In this document: positions 17,894-26,572 of the stretch, piece after piece | Layout of the letters: each line of letters opens with the position of its first letter | Position numbering within the stretch: position 1 is the first letter of the stretch | Assembly (NCBI RefSeq): GCF_002312815.1 | Contig: NZ_NKQJ01000002.1 | Span: 51,013 to 115,012 of the forward strand | Length of the DNA: 64,000 bases | Direction: 5' to 3' | DNA from: Agaribacterium haliotis | GTDB taxonomy: Bacteria > Pseudomonadota > Gammaproteobacteria > Pseudomonadales > Cellvibrionaceae | Program-made: the position numbers and the translations under genes | The notes under the pieces: model-generated | Told to the model about the DNA's origin: nothing | Database searches by the model: none | The model's input: the letters and a program-made list of their open reading frames with translations, nothing else

Positions 17894-18289
17894 ATGCATT
17901 CACGTTTTAGCTTTCGTTCGCTCCGCCTGTGCCTACTGCTGATTCTGCTAAACCTTGGCGGACAGCTGCTCGGCACCGCTGCGCACGCCCAAACAATGAG
18001 TGCTCCCCCCGCTGTCGATACCACCGCAAACAGCCCCTGCCATATGCAACACGGCGCAGAGCTAACAGCCGAGCTCAAAAACAAACCCGAACAAAACATA
18101 GACATTAAGCCCCCCATAAAATGTTGTGATGGCGATTGCACTATGCTCGGCTGCCACGGCGCCACTGGCATCGTCAGCCACTTTTTATCTGCGCTATTTA
18201 AGCCAGGCGCCACTTATCGCGCCGACTTAGCTGTGCAGCACCCGCGCGCTCAGCAAAGTTCTATCTATAAACCCCCTTCACACAGCTAA
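17894..18289 (+). CDS. CopL/DUF2946-like copper-associated small secreted protein
   Basis: 131 aa. The N terminus is a signal peptide (LRLCLLLILLNLGGQLLGTAAHA). The mature part holds a metal-ligand pattern, PCHMQHG near residue 52 and CCDGDCTMLGCHG near residue 76, the layout seen in CopL-type or DUF2946 proteins found next to copper-resistance genes. The downstream genes are a CusBA-type copper/silver exporter, 240 bp away on the same strand, which supports a copper role such as sensing, chaperoning or regulation of the operon. The assignment is by cysteine/histidine spacing and context; overall similarity was not measured. Confidence 0.65.
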   Translation: MHSRFSFRSLRLCLLLILLNLGGQLLGTAAHAQTMSAPPAVDTTANSPCHMQHGAELTAELKNKPEQNIDIKPPIKCCDGDCTMLGCHGATGIVSHFLSALFKPGATYRADLAVQHPRAQQSSIYKPPSHS

Positions 18290-18472
18290 AGCAGGACAGT
18301 TGCGCCTCAAAAATGGCCCAGCTGTTACCGTTAAGCCAACCATTGAACAGCTAACAACAAGCTTAGGCTGGTATTGCCTTAAGCCGCACTGCAGACATTG
18401 TTTTTAGCATGCGCACAAGCCAGCTAAGTACAAAACAGTAGCCCAAAGCACTGGCGCCGGCACTGGTACCAC

Positions 18473-18493
18473 AAAACACAATCACCGTGTTTT
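18473..18493. promoter_or_regulatory. Inverted repeat upstream of cusB
   Basis: Arms AAAACAC and GTGTTTT separated by seven bases, 35 bp before the cusB start. It may be an operator for a metal-responsive regulator, but it does not match a site I can name. Confidence 0.3.
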
Positions 18494-18528
18494 ATGGTCG
18501 CAACAGTCGCCGCCGAGAGGACAAATAG

Positions 18529-20136
18529 ATGAACACCCAAACAGGCCGCGTTAAGGCCGCAAGCATTTTAATATTTTTAATAGGGGGCCTGCTCGGCCTC
18601 GCTATCTCGGCGGCATTTTTCTTGTTTGCCTCCCCCAGCGCCGCGCCGACAGAACCGAGCCTTGAGCAAGAGAGAAAAATTCTCTATTGGGTCGCGCCGA
18701 TGGATGCCAATTACCGGCGCGACAAACCCGGGCTTTCACCAATGGGTATGGAGCTTGTTCCCGTATACGAAGATAACAATACCCAGCCGAGCCCGGGCGC
18801 GATAAAAATCAACCCCAGCGTTATCAACAAACTCGGCGTGCGCAGCTCAGAAGCGAAACTCGGCCACTTAGATGAGGCCATCCTTACCGTCGGTTTTGTT
18901 AAATACGATGAAAACCGGCTTATTCACATTCACCCGCGCGTATCCGGCTGGGTGGACAAACTCTACGTCAGCGCCAGCGGCGACCCGGTAAAAAAAGGTG
19001 CGGCCCTCTACGATCTGTACTCGCCGGAACTTGTCAACGCACAAGAGGAATTTGTACTGGCGATAAATCGTGGCAACCTGCGGCTTATCAAAGGTGCTGA
19101 AGATAAATTGCGCGCCCTGCAAATCCCCCAGAGCTTTATCAACAGGCTCAGAAAAACAAAAATCATTCGCCAAACAGTCACCTTTAACTCACCTCAAGAC
19201 GGCATTGTTGACAACTTAAATGTACGCGAAGGTTTTTATGTTCAACCGGGCACCAACTTATTTAGCATCGGCAATCTCGAGCAAGTTTGGGTCGAGGCGG
19301 AGGTATTTGAGCGGCAGGCGTCACTCATAACTGTTGGCGCCGAGGTCAGTATGCAGCTCGACTACAAGCCCGGGAAATTATGGTCGGGCAAGGTTGACTA
19401 TATCTATCCGACACTCAACGCCGATACCCGCACTCTGCGCCTGCGCTTAAAATTCGACAACCCCGGTCAACAGTTGCTGCCCAACATGTATGCCCAGGTA
19501 AAAATTCACAGCAAGGCGGCGCGCGCAAGTTTAAATATTCCAAGCGAAGCGCTTATTCGCACAGGCTTGCAAGATAGGGTAGTGCTGGCCCTGGGAGACG
19601 GTTATTTTAAATCCGTTGAAGTGAAAGCCGGGCGAGAGAGTCGCGAGAGTGTCGAAATACTTCAGGGCCTTGAAGCCGGCGACAAGATTGTCACCTCAGC
19701 CCAGTTCTTAATTGATTCAGAGTCGAGTGTAAATTCAGATTTCAAACGCATGCTCTACACGGCCGAAGCACAGCTAAGCGATGAACATCAGGGTAATCAC
19801 GCCGCAGCAGGCATGCAGCATACAAAAGTCCAAAGCGCAGAAGTTTACGGCAGCATCAACAGCATTGATGAAAAAAATAGAAGCGCCAATATAAGTCGCG
19901 GTGAAATAAAAAAGTGGGGCAGGCCGGCTGCAACAATGGATTTCAGTCTCGCCGAACATATCGATATCAATAAATTAAAACAGCAGCCCAATATTTTCTT
20001 TCGCTTTGAAATTCAAGGCGACGACTTTGTTATGGTTGAATTTGAAGCTTCGCCGAGAGCCCAAATAAGCAACAAAACAAGCCCCAAAACAAGCACAAAC
20101 GAAGAGCACCACAGCAGCATGGGGGCCCAGCCATGA
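18529..20136 (+). CDS. cusB: CusB-type periplasmic adaptor of copper/silver RND efflux, with C-terminal CusF domain
   Basis: 535 aa. One N-terminal membrane anchor (ASILIFLIGGLLGLAISAAFFLF), then a heavy-metal-binding region of the YWVAPMDANYRRDKPGLSPMGMELVPVYED type (residues ~42-73), which in most homologues reads YxCPMHP; the Cys is missing here. The adaptor core follows (lipoyl/hairpin region ~110-250, beta-barrel PGKLWSGKVDYIYPTLNADTRTLRLRL ~280-310). Residues ~440-515 (VYGSINSIDEKNRSANISRGEIKKWGRPAATMDFSL) match CusF, the periplasmic Cu(I)/Ag(I) chaperone, with its Trp-Met-type metal site suggested by KWGRPAATMDF. This fusion supplies adaptor and chaperone in one chain. It overlaps cusA by 4 bp (ATGA). 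No outer-membrane CusC gene lies beside it. Confidence 0.92.
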   Translation: MNTQTGRVKAASILIFLIGGLLGLAISAAFFLFASPSAAPTEPSLEQERKILYWVAPMDANYRRDKPGLSPMGMELVPVYEDNNTQPSPGAIKINPSVINKLGVRSSEAKLGHLDEAILTVGFVKYDENRLIHIHPRVSGWVDKLYVSASGDPVKKGAALYDLYSPELVNAQEEFVLAINRGNLRLIKGAEDKLRALQIPQSFINRLRKTKIIRQTVTFNSPQDGIVDNLNVREGFYVQPGTNLFSIGNLEQVWVEAEVFERQASLITVGAEVSMQLDYKPGKLWSGKVDYIYPTLNADTRTLRLRLKFDNPGQQLLPNMYAQVKIHSKAARASLNIPSEALIRTGLQDRVVLALGDGYFKSVEVKAGRESRESVEILQGLEAGDKIVTSAQFLIDSESSVNSDFKRMLYTAEAQLSDEHQGNHAAAGMQHTKVQSAEVYGSINSIDEKNRSANISRGEIKKWGRPAATMDFSLAEHIDINKLKQQPNIFFRFEIQGDDFVMVEFEASPRAQISNKTSPKTSTNEEHHSSMGAQP

Positions 20137-23100
20137 TTGCCGCAATTATTCGCTGGTCAATACAAAATCGCCCGCTGGTATTGCTCGCGGCCACTATGTT
20201 GTTTTTCAGCGGCATCTACGCAGTAAAACATACGCCCGTTGACGCGATTCCAGATTTAAGTGACGTACAAGTGATTATAAAAACCTCGTACCCCGGGCAA
20301 GCACCGCAAGTTGTCGAGGATCAGGTCACTTACCCCTTAAGCAGTGCCATGCTCTCCGTACCCGGAGCCGTCACTGTACGCGCTTTCTCATTTTATGGGG
20401 ATTCATATGTCTACGTAATTTTTGATGACGATACAGACATGTACTGGGCGCGCAGCCGCGTACTGGAATATCTCAACCAAGTTACGCCCAATTTACCTAA
20501 AACAGCCAAACCACAACTGGGCCCCGATGCCAGCGGCGTCGGTTGGGTGTACATTTACAGCCTGATAGATAAAAGCGGCAATCACGACTTAAGCCAACTG
20601 CGCTCTTTACAAGATTGGTTTTTAAAATATGAACTACAGACTGTCGACGGCGTATCGGAAGTTGCTAGCGTTGGCGGCATGGTCAAGCAATATCAGGTTA
20701 TCGTCGACCCGGAAAAAATTCGCGCATTTAATATCCCTCTGCAACACATTCAAAGCGCGATTGAGCAAGCCAATCAAGAACTCGGCGCCTCGGTAATCGA
20801 ACTAGCTGAAGCCGAATACATGTTGCGAGCTTCGGGTTACATTAAAAATAAAAACGATCTGGAATTAATACCGTTGGGTTTAAATATTAACGGCACGCCT
20901 CTGCTGTTAAAAGATATTGCCCGCGTAGAACTTGGGCCTCAGATGCGCCGTGGCATCGCCGAACTCAACGGCGAAGGTGAAACCGTCGGCGGCATCATCG
21001 TTATGCGATACGGAGAAAACGCGCAAAAAACTATAGATGGCGTCAAAAACAAGCTCGAACAGCTTAAACACAGCCTGCCGCCCGGGGTTGAGATTGTTCC
21101 CGTCTACGACCGCTCTAAATTAATTCAAAGCGCGATAAAAAATCTCTGGCAAAAGCTGGTTGAAGAGTTTGTTATTGTCGCGCTGGTTTGTGCGTTATTT
21201 TTATTTCACCTGCGCTCCTCGCTCGTCGCAATTATCAGCCTGCCCCTGGGCATACTCGCCGCGTTTATTGTCATGAAACTTCAAGGTATCAATGCCAACT
21301 TAATGTCATTAGGTGGAATCGCTATTGCTATCGGCGCCATGATCGACGGGGCTATCGTTATGGTAGAAAATATGCACCGCCACATGGAGCAGCAGCGCGG
21401 TAAAAAATACGAACACTGGCAACTTGTCTTAAAATCAGCAACGGAAGTTGGCCCGGCGTTATTTTTTAGCTTGCTGATCATTACCGTAAGCTTTGTACCT
21501 ATCTTTGCACTTGAAGCGCAAGAAGGCCGCATGTTCAGCCCGTTAGCATTTACCAAAACCTACGCCATGGCAGCAGCAGCAGCGCTAGCGATCACCCTGG
21601 TGCCGGTGCTTCTCGGCTATTTTATTCGCGGCAGCAGCATCGCCGAAAATAAAAACCCAATGAACAGACTGCTAATCTACCTTTACCGACCGGTACTTTC
21701 AGCGGCACTTACGTATCCTAGAGTCACAGTACTAGCAGCGCTTTTGTTGCTGGCAAGTAGTTTGTGGCCCTTAGCCCAGCTCGGCACGGAATTTATGCCA
21801 GAGCTCGACGAGGGCGATTTAATGTATATGCCAACTACCTACCCAAGTCTATCAATCGGCAAAGCCAGGGAGATTCTGCAACAGACGGATAAGCTGATCG
21901 CCACGGTTCCCGAAGTAGAGACCGTATTTGGCAAGATCGGCCGCGCCGAAACCGCCACCGACCCAGCCCCACTGACGATGATCGAAACTTTTATTCAATT
22001 AAAACCCAAAGATCAGTGGCGCGAAGGCCTGACGCTTGAGCAACTAAAGCAGGAACTTGATGCACTGGTTAAATTTCCGGGCCTGAGTAATAGCTGGGTC
22101 ATGCCGATTAAAACACGCATAGATATGCTTGCCACCGGCATCAAAACCCCGCTCGGAATAAAAATCGCCGGGCCCGACATCAAGGTTATCCAACGGCTCG
22201 GTCAACAGCTTGAACAACTGCTCGGCAGTTTGCATGACACCGCCTCGGTCTACTCCGAGCGGGTCGCCGGTGGGCGCTATCTCAACATCGATATACAGCG
22301 AGAAAAAGCTGCGCGCTTTGGTTTGAGTATCAATGATATCCAGCAGGTCATTGCCAGCGCCGTCGGCGGTATCAACGTATCACAAAGTGTTGAAGGCCTG
22401 GAGCGCTATCCGATAAACATACGCTACCCCCAAGCCTATCGCGACTCGCCCAGACAACTTGAACTGCTGCCCATCGTCACCGAACGCGGCCAACACATCG
22501 CGCTGGCCGATGTTGCCACTATCCGTATTGAAGATGGCCCACCAGCCATTAAAAGTGAAAACGCGCGGATTAACGGCTGGACTTATATCGATATCCACGG
22601 CAACGATATTGGCGCCTATATAAAACAAGCCCAAGCGCTTATTGAACAAGAACTGGATTTACCGATAGCTTATTCACTGAACTGGGCAGGGCAATACGAA
22701 TACATGCAACGGGCGAAACAAAGACTCAGTTACATTATCCCGCTAACGCTGATGATTATTGTTGTATTGCTTTATATGAGCTTTAAAAGCCTGATCGATG
22801 TTGCCGTTATTATGGGCACTTTGCCTATGGCCATCGTCGGTAGTCTGTGGCTGCTGTACTTACTTAACTACAGTTTTTCAATTGCCGTCGCCGTTGGTTT
22901 AGTGGCCCTGGCCGGTGTTGCAGTCGAAATCGGCGTTATTATGCTGGTCTACATTAAACAGTCTTTAACCCGCGCCAAATCCACCAGCGATGGCGAGCTT
23001 AATAAATATGAATTTAAACAGGCGATTTTTGACGGCGCGCTTTTACGCATACGCCCGGTATTTATGACAACGGCGGCAACCATTGTTGGCCTGCTACCGA

Positions 23101-23264
23101 TTATGTTTGCTCACGGCAGCGGCTCGGAGCTAATGCACAGGCTCGCCGCACCAATGGTCGGTGGCATGCTAAGCGCTTTGTTATTAACACTGCTACTGTT
23201 GCCTGCACTGTACTATTTAATTTATCAACCCAGGACCCAGCATACACCTGGTAATAAGCCATAA
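20133..23264 (+). CDS. cusA: CusA-type heavy-metal RND efflux pump
   Basis: 1043 aa, the normal HME-RND length with twelve membrane segments expected. It starts IRWSIQNRPLVLLAATMLFF and contains HTPVDAIPDLSDVQV, the FYGDSYVYVIFDDDTDMYWARSRVLEYL block and GTEFMPELDEGDLMYMP, all characteristic of CusA/SilA. The three methionines forming the Cu(I)/Ag(I) site in E. coli CusA have counterparts in LMYMPTTYP, LTMIETFIQL and IDMLATGIKT, supporting monovalent copper/silver rather than Zn/Co/Cd specificity. The pump is driven by proton motive force and works with CusB; an outer-membrane channel must be encoded elsewhere. An intrinsic terminator shared with the convergent porin gene follows immediately. 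Confidence 0.95.
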   Translation: MIAAIIRWSIQNRPLVLLAATMLFFSGIYAVKHTPVDAIPDLSDVQVIIKTSYPGQAPQVVEDQVTYPLSSAMLSVPGAVTVRAFSFYGDSYVYVIFDDDTDMYWARSRVLEYLNQVTPNLPKTAKPQLGPDASGVGWVYIYSLIDKSGNHDLSQLRSLQDWFLKYELQTVDGVSEVASVGGMVKQYQVIVDPEKIRAFNIPLQHIQSAIEQANQELGASVIELAEAEYMLRASGYIKNKNDLELIPLGLNINGTPLLLKDIARVELGPQMRRGIAELNGEGETVGGIIVMRYGENAQKTIDGVKNKLEQLKHSLPPGVEIVPVYDRSKLIQSAIKNLWQKLVEEFVIVALVCALFLFHLRSSLVAIISLPLGILAAFIVMKLQGINANLMSLGGIAIAIGAMIDGAIVMVENMHRHMEQQRGKKYEHWQLVLKSATEVGPALFFSLLIITVSFVPIFALEAQEGRMFSPLAFTKTYAMAAAAALAITLVPVLLGYFIRGSSIAENKNPMNRLLIYLYRPVLSAALTYPRVTVLAALLLLASSLWPLAQLGTEFMPELDEGDLMYMPTTYPSLSIGKAREILQQTDKLIATVPEVETVFGKIGRAETATDPAPLTMIETFIQLKPKDQWREGLTLEQLKQELDALVKFPGLSNSWVMPIKTRIDMLATGIKTPLGIKIAGPDIKVIQRLGQQLEQLLGSLHDTASVYSERVAGGRYLNIDIQREKAARFGLSINDIQQVIASAVGGINVSQSVEGLERYPINIRYPQAYRDSPRQLELLPIVTERGQHIALADVATIRIEDGPPAIKSENARINGWTYIDIHGNDIGAYIKQAQALIEQELDLPIAYSLNWAGQYEYMQRAKQRLSYIIPLTLMIIVVLLYMSFKSLIDVAVIMGTLPMAIVGSLWLLYLLNYSFSIAVAVGLVALAGVAVEIGVIMLVYIKQSLTRAKSTSDGELNKYEFKQAIFDGALLRIRPVFMTTAATIVGLLPIMFAHGSGSELMHRLAAPMVGGMLSALLLTLLLLPALYYLIYQPRTQHTPGNKP

Positions 23265-23295
23265 AAAAGGTGAGGCGCTTTGCGCCTCACCTTTT
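23265..23295. terminator. Bidirectional intrinsic terminator between cusA and the porin gene
   Basis: A 14-bp stem (AAAAGGTGAGGCGC and its complement) with a TTT loop. It ends in CTTTTC on the plus strand and TTTTTTAT on the minus strand, so it can stop transcription from both convergent genes. Confidence 0.9.
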
Positions 23296-23322
23296 CTTTG
23301 CTGCGAAAAGAATAAAATAAGA

Positions 23323-24525
23323 TTAAAAGGTAATAAAATAGCCAGCGGTCACTGTCATAAATTCCGCATCGTCACCATCGGCAACCACATCGTTTTCCCA
23401 GTTTTCAACACCGAGCTTAAAACTGCTTTCTTTGTTTAGCAGGTAGCTGACACCTAAACGCGCGCCGCTAAAACTGCCGTAGCCATCGTCGGCATTGCTG
23501 TCCCAACTTTCGAAACCAGCCCACGGCTGCCACTTGCCAAACTGCCAAGCCGCCTGTAGATAATAACCGTCACCTTCCGCTTGTTTACCTGTAGCTTTAT
23601 TACCGCCAACGGCCGATCCATCCTGAAAGGCGAGCAGCCCCGCACCGCCCAGGTCGAGATTAATATAGGCCGCCTCAAACGTCAGCGCACCTTTGGCTGC
23701 AAAAAAATCAACTGAGCTCAGCAGGTAATCCACTTCATCACCGCTGCCGAGATCGGTGGCCACCTCACTTTGCTGATCGACACTTAAACCCAGCGCGATG
23801 GTATCTTTTTTACCAAGGTAATTTGCGGCGTTAAAATAGCCACTTTCGGCATCGCCAAAGTTAATTTGCCCGCGCGCAGTGTAGCGGCTATCGGCGGCAC
23901 TCAGCGCCCCCTCATAAATACCGGCATAATATTTTAAGTGCAGGCGCTCGCCCGGGCTGGCCACACCAAAAAATGTGGCACCGGTGTCGCGAACGTCAAC
24001 TTCTCCGCGCAGGCCAGCATCGGTTTCACTCTGAGTCTTGCGTGAAAAACCAGCGAGTGCACGCGTGCCCCAGGTCAAGCTTTTGTACTGCACTCCAGGG
24101 CGGTCGATAGCAAGCAGCGCGCCCGAAGAAGTCACATTCTGACGCAGTGCCGGGCTCATATGCTGGCCGAGCACCACTTGCGCCTGCTGCATGGGCTTGA
24201 GTGTGACATTGGCGTCAATCAACACCATATCTGCGCCGCTTTTTTCCGTTTGTGAGGCCATTTCAGTTTGCAAAAACAGCGTGATCCACTCGTCGACCGT
24301 GCTCGAAAAACGGATGCGCGCGCGGCGGACTTGCAGGTCCAGCTCATCTCTATCACTGAGGCTTTCATCGTCTGAGCCGCTGGCTAAAACATGCAAACGG
24401 CCACCGAGTTTCATATCAATATTATCGGGTATCGTCACCGTCGCAGCGCCGGCGGTTGCCGTCGCTGTCATGCCCCCAATTAACAGAGCTAAAGCCAGAG
24501 GCCGTAAGCTAAATGTGCTGCGCAT
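23323..24525 (-). CDS. Outer-membrane porin, OprP/OprO-like (Porin_O_P)
   Basis: About 400 aa. It begins with a signal peptide (STFSLRPLALALLIGGMTATATAGA). The mature protein begins DNIDMKLGGRLHVLASGSDDES and has the LDLQVRRARIRFSSTVDEWITLFLQTEM segment characteristic of phosphate-selective-porin-like proteins, followed by alternating beta strands and the terminal outer-membrane signature ending in Phe (VTAGYFITF). The start at 24525 has AAGGGG about 10 bp upstream; an in-frame ATG at 24549 would place that site inside the gene. The substrate cannot be read from sequence; many family members pass anions, phosphate or polyphosphate. The gene is convergent with cusA and shares its terminator. 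Confidence 0.85.
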   Translation of the reverse strand: MRSTFSLRPLALALLIGGMTATATAGAATVTIPDNIDMKLGGRLHVLASGSDDESLSDRDELDLQVRRARIRFSSTVDEWITLFLQTEMASQTEKSGADMVLIDANVTLKPMQQAQVVLGQHMSPALRQNVTSSGALLAIDRPGVQYKSLTWGTRALAGFSRKTQSETDAGLRGEVDVRDTGATFFGVASPGERLHLKYYAGIYEGALSAADSRYTARGQINFGDAESGYFNAANYLGKKDTIALGLSVDQQSEVATDLGSGDEVDYLLSSVDFFAAKGALTFEAAYINLDLGGAGLLAFQDGSAVGGNKATGKQAEGDGYYLQAAWQFGKWQPWAGFESWDSNADDGYGSFSGARLGVSYLLNKESSFKLGVENWENDVVADGDDAEFMTVTAGYFITF

Positions 24526-24905
24526 AAAATTAATTCCCCTTGTCATCATTTTTCAGCCATTGTCCATATTCACCCTCACCCACATTTGATGCCTGTCATG
24601 CGGGCCGCATTTACAGCGCGAGCTTAAGGCGCGCAAGTATATCGATGCGCAGCCCTACACCAAGATAGACCGCCGCGCCGCAGCAATAAAGCACAAATAA
24701 GATCTGAATCAAAACTCGTTCAAAAAGCACTCTGTAGCACAAGCTGCAAAAACAAAACTCCAACTGGCTCAACAAGCTCAGACGAGGCTGGCTCTATGCT
24801 CGCGCCGAACGCTGATATTTGCGCTAGAGAACCAGTTATCACACGAATAAGGTTCCGGCAACGGCTGTTACGGCCCCGAGCAAAGCATCGTTTCTTACTG
24901 GGATA

Positions 24906-24923
24906 GAGCCTGCGTGCAGGCTC
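24906..24923 (+). promoter_or_regulatory. Operator-like inverted repeat upstream of the DUF3360 gene
   Basis: Arms GAGCCTGC/GCAGGCTC around GT, 27 bp before the ATG and just ahead of the AAGAGGTG ribosome-binding site. It may control expression by protein binding or as a small mRNA hairpin. The rest of the 424-bp gap 24526-24949 holds the promoters of the divergent porin and DUF3360 genes and shows no gene. Confidence 0.4.
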
Positions 24924-24949
24924 GCTATAAGTTTTATAAGAGGTGAACA

Positions 24950-26404
24950 ATGTCGGATATGTCTGGGGGCTCCTACCGGGAGCGCCGCAAACCCGCCAAT
25001 CATTTTAATTCTCGCTCGGACTACCTCGAGCACGAATTAAGCATCATGAACTTCAAGCGCTGGCGTATTCATTTACCCTTTCGCGACTTCCATATTGAAA
25101 TCGAAGACTGGGTTCCCGCGCTTGCGGCCACCATCGGCAAAATTGTTATGGTTACCGCCATGGTCGCCGCATTTGCTGCACAATTTGGCCTGGACTCGGC
25201 CTTTATCGCCGAGAATGTGCGCTTTGAGCTGCTAATTGCCGGTGTGCTTTTTGTCGTATTATTTTCCGCCGTGCTCAACCCAACGGCCAACCTCGCCGGC
25301 ACCCACGGGCCGATGATACCGCTTATTCCACTTATTGCCGCAGCCGGTGGCCACCCGCTCGCGCTCGGTGTCATGGTCGGTGTCTTTGGCCTGATGCTCA
25401 GCTTTACCAAAGGCGGCTCGAAGCTGGTAAAACTAACTGGCGAAGGTGTGCGCGGCGGTTTACTTATTTATTTAGGCGCAGTTGGCCTTATTGGCCAGAT
25501 TACCAAGCTCAAAGGCTGGGCCGGCGATGCCGGCCACACCGGTGTCGCTTTTGCGGTTATTTTTGTTACCGTGGTTATTTATGCCTACCTGGCGCGCATC
25601 CAAAAACGCTGGCTGGCCATCCCACTGTGCAGCGCTTTGGCCGGCGTGGTTGCGCTTGAGATGGGCGCGCCGTTTGAATTTACCACCGCGCCGGGCCTGC
25701 CTCACCTGAACCCATTTTATTGGTGGGGTGAAAATACCGGTTGGCAACTCGGCTGGCCCCACTTAAACCACTTTATTGCCGTTATGCCTTACGCAATATT
25801 GGCCGTGGCAATGTGGTCACCCGACTTCCTCGGCCACCGCGTGTTCCAGGAGCTCAACTACCCGCAAAAAGCCAAAGGTGTGCTGATGAATGTCGACGAC
25901 ACCATGGCCGTTTGTTCAGTGCGCCAGATTGTCGGTGCGGGCCTCGGTGGCGGCAATCTCGCCTCAAGCTGGGGAACCTATATGATTCCCGCAGCAATCG
26001 CCAAACGCCCAATTCCCGGTGGCGCCGCATTAACCGGCCTGCTCTGTGTGGCCGCAGCCCTAATTGGTTACCCGATGGATCTGGCCATGTGGGAACCGGT
26101 ATTGCGTGTTGCACTGATTGTCGGAGTATTTCTGCCGCTGCTTGAGGCCGGCATGCAGATGGTGAAGGACACCAAAAACTCCCACAGCGCTGGTATTTGC
26201 ATATTTTCCTGCGCCTTTGTAAACCCCGTTTTTGGCTGGGCGCTGACCATGCTGCTCGACAACCTCGGCTTTATTGGCGACAAAGAGCGCTCCGAGAGCT
26301 TAACGCTTGCCGACAGGTTAATTATTCCCGCCCTTACCCTGGCGGTTTGCACCGGCGCTCTGGCCCTGGTTGGCCAACTGCCCGGCATCCCCGCAATTCT
26401 CTAG
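24950..26404 (+). CDS. DUF3360-family membrane transporter
   Basis: 484 aa, polytopic, with roughly 12 hydrophobic segments. The N-terminal cytoplasmic part (SYRERRKPANHFNSRSDYLEHELSIM, then RDFHIEIEDWVPALAATIGKIVMV) and the segment NPTANLAGTHGPMIPLIPLIAAAGGHPLALG match my memory of DUF3360 proteins, a group distantly related to SulP/nucleobase permeases. The Gly/Pro-rich TAN...GTHGPMIP loop is probably the substrate site. The transported compound is unknown. It has a strong ribosome-binding site and is followed by a hairpin terminator. Neighbours (porin divergent upstream, transglycosylase downstream) give no clue to the substrate. Confidence 0.8.
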   Translation: MSDMSGGSYRERRKPANHFNSRSDYLEHELSIMNFKRWRIHLPFRDFHIEIEDWVPALAATIGKIVMVTAMVAAFAAQFGLDSAFIAENVRFELLIAGVLFVVLFSAVLNPTANLAGTHGPMIPLIPLIAAAGGHPLALGVMVGVFGLMLSFTKGGSKLVKLTGEGVRGGLLIYLGAVGLIGQITKLKGWAGDAGHTGVAFAVIFVTVVIYAYLARIQKRWLAIPLCSALAGVVALEMGAPFEFTTAPGLPHLNPFYWWGENTGWQLGWPHLNHFIAVMPYAILAVAMWSPDFLGHRVFQELNYPQKAKGVLMNVDDTMAVCSVRQIVGAGLGGGNLASSWGTYMIPAAIAKRPIPGGAALTGLLCVAAALIGYPMDLAMWEPVLRVALIVGVFLPLLEAGMQMVKDTKNSHSAGICIFSCAFVNPVFGWALTMLLDNLGFIGDKERSESLTLADRLIIPALTLAVCTGALALVGQLPGIPAIL

Positions 26405-26418
26405 ACAAAAGCACAAAC

Positions 26419-26451
26419 TCCGGCCACAGAACATTAAACTCTGTGGCCGGA
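26419..26451 (+). terminator. Hairpin after the DUF3360 gene
   Basis: A perfect 12-bp stem (TCCGGCCACAGA and its complement) with a nine-base loop, 15 bp after the stop. The following sequence (CAGTTGTTGTGG) is only weakly T-rich. Confidence 0.6.
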
Positions 26452-26572
26452 CAGTTGTTGTGGCTTGTGTTGTATATTGTGTTGTCGCGTAGGCGCCGCC
26501 GCTTCTAGCCCTCTTGCGCTACCTTGCCGCTCTTGAAACAATGTCGTCAGTTTATTTATCGATCGTGTTTCA

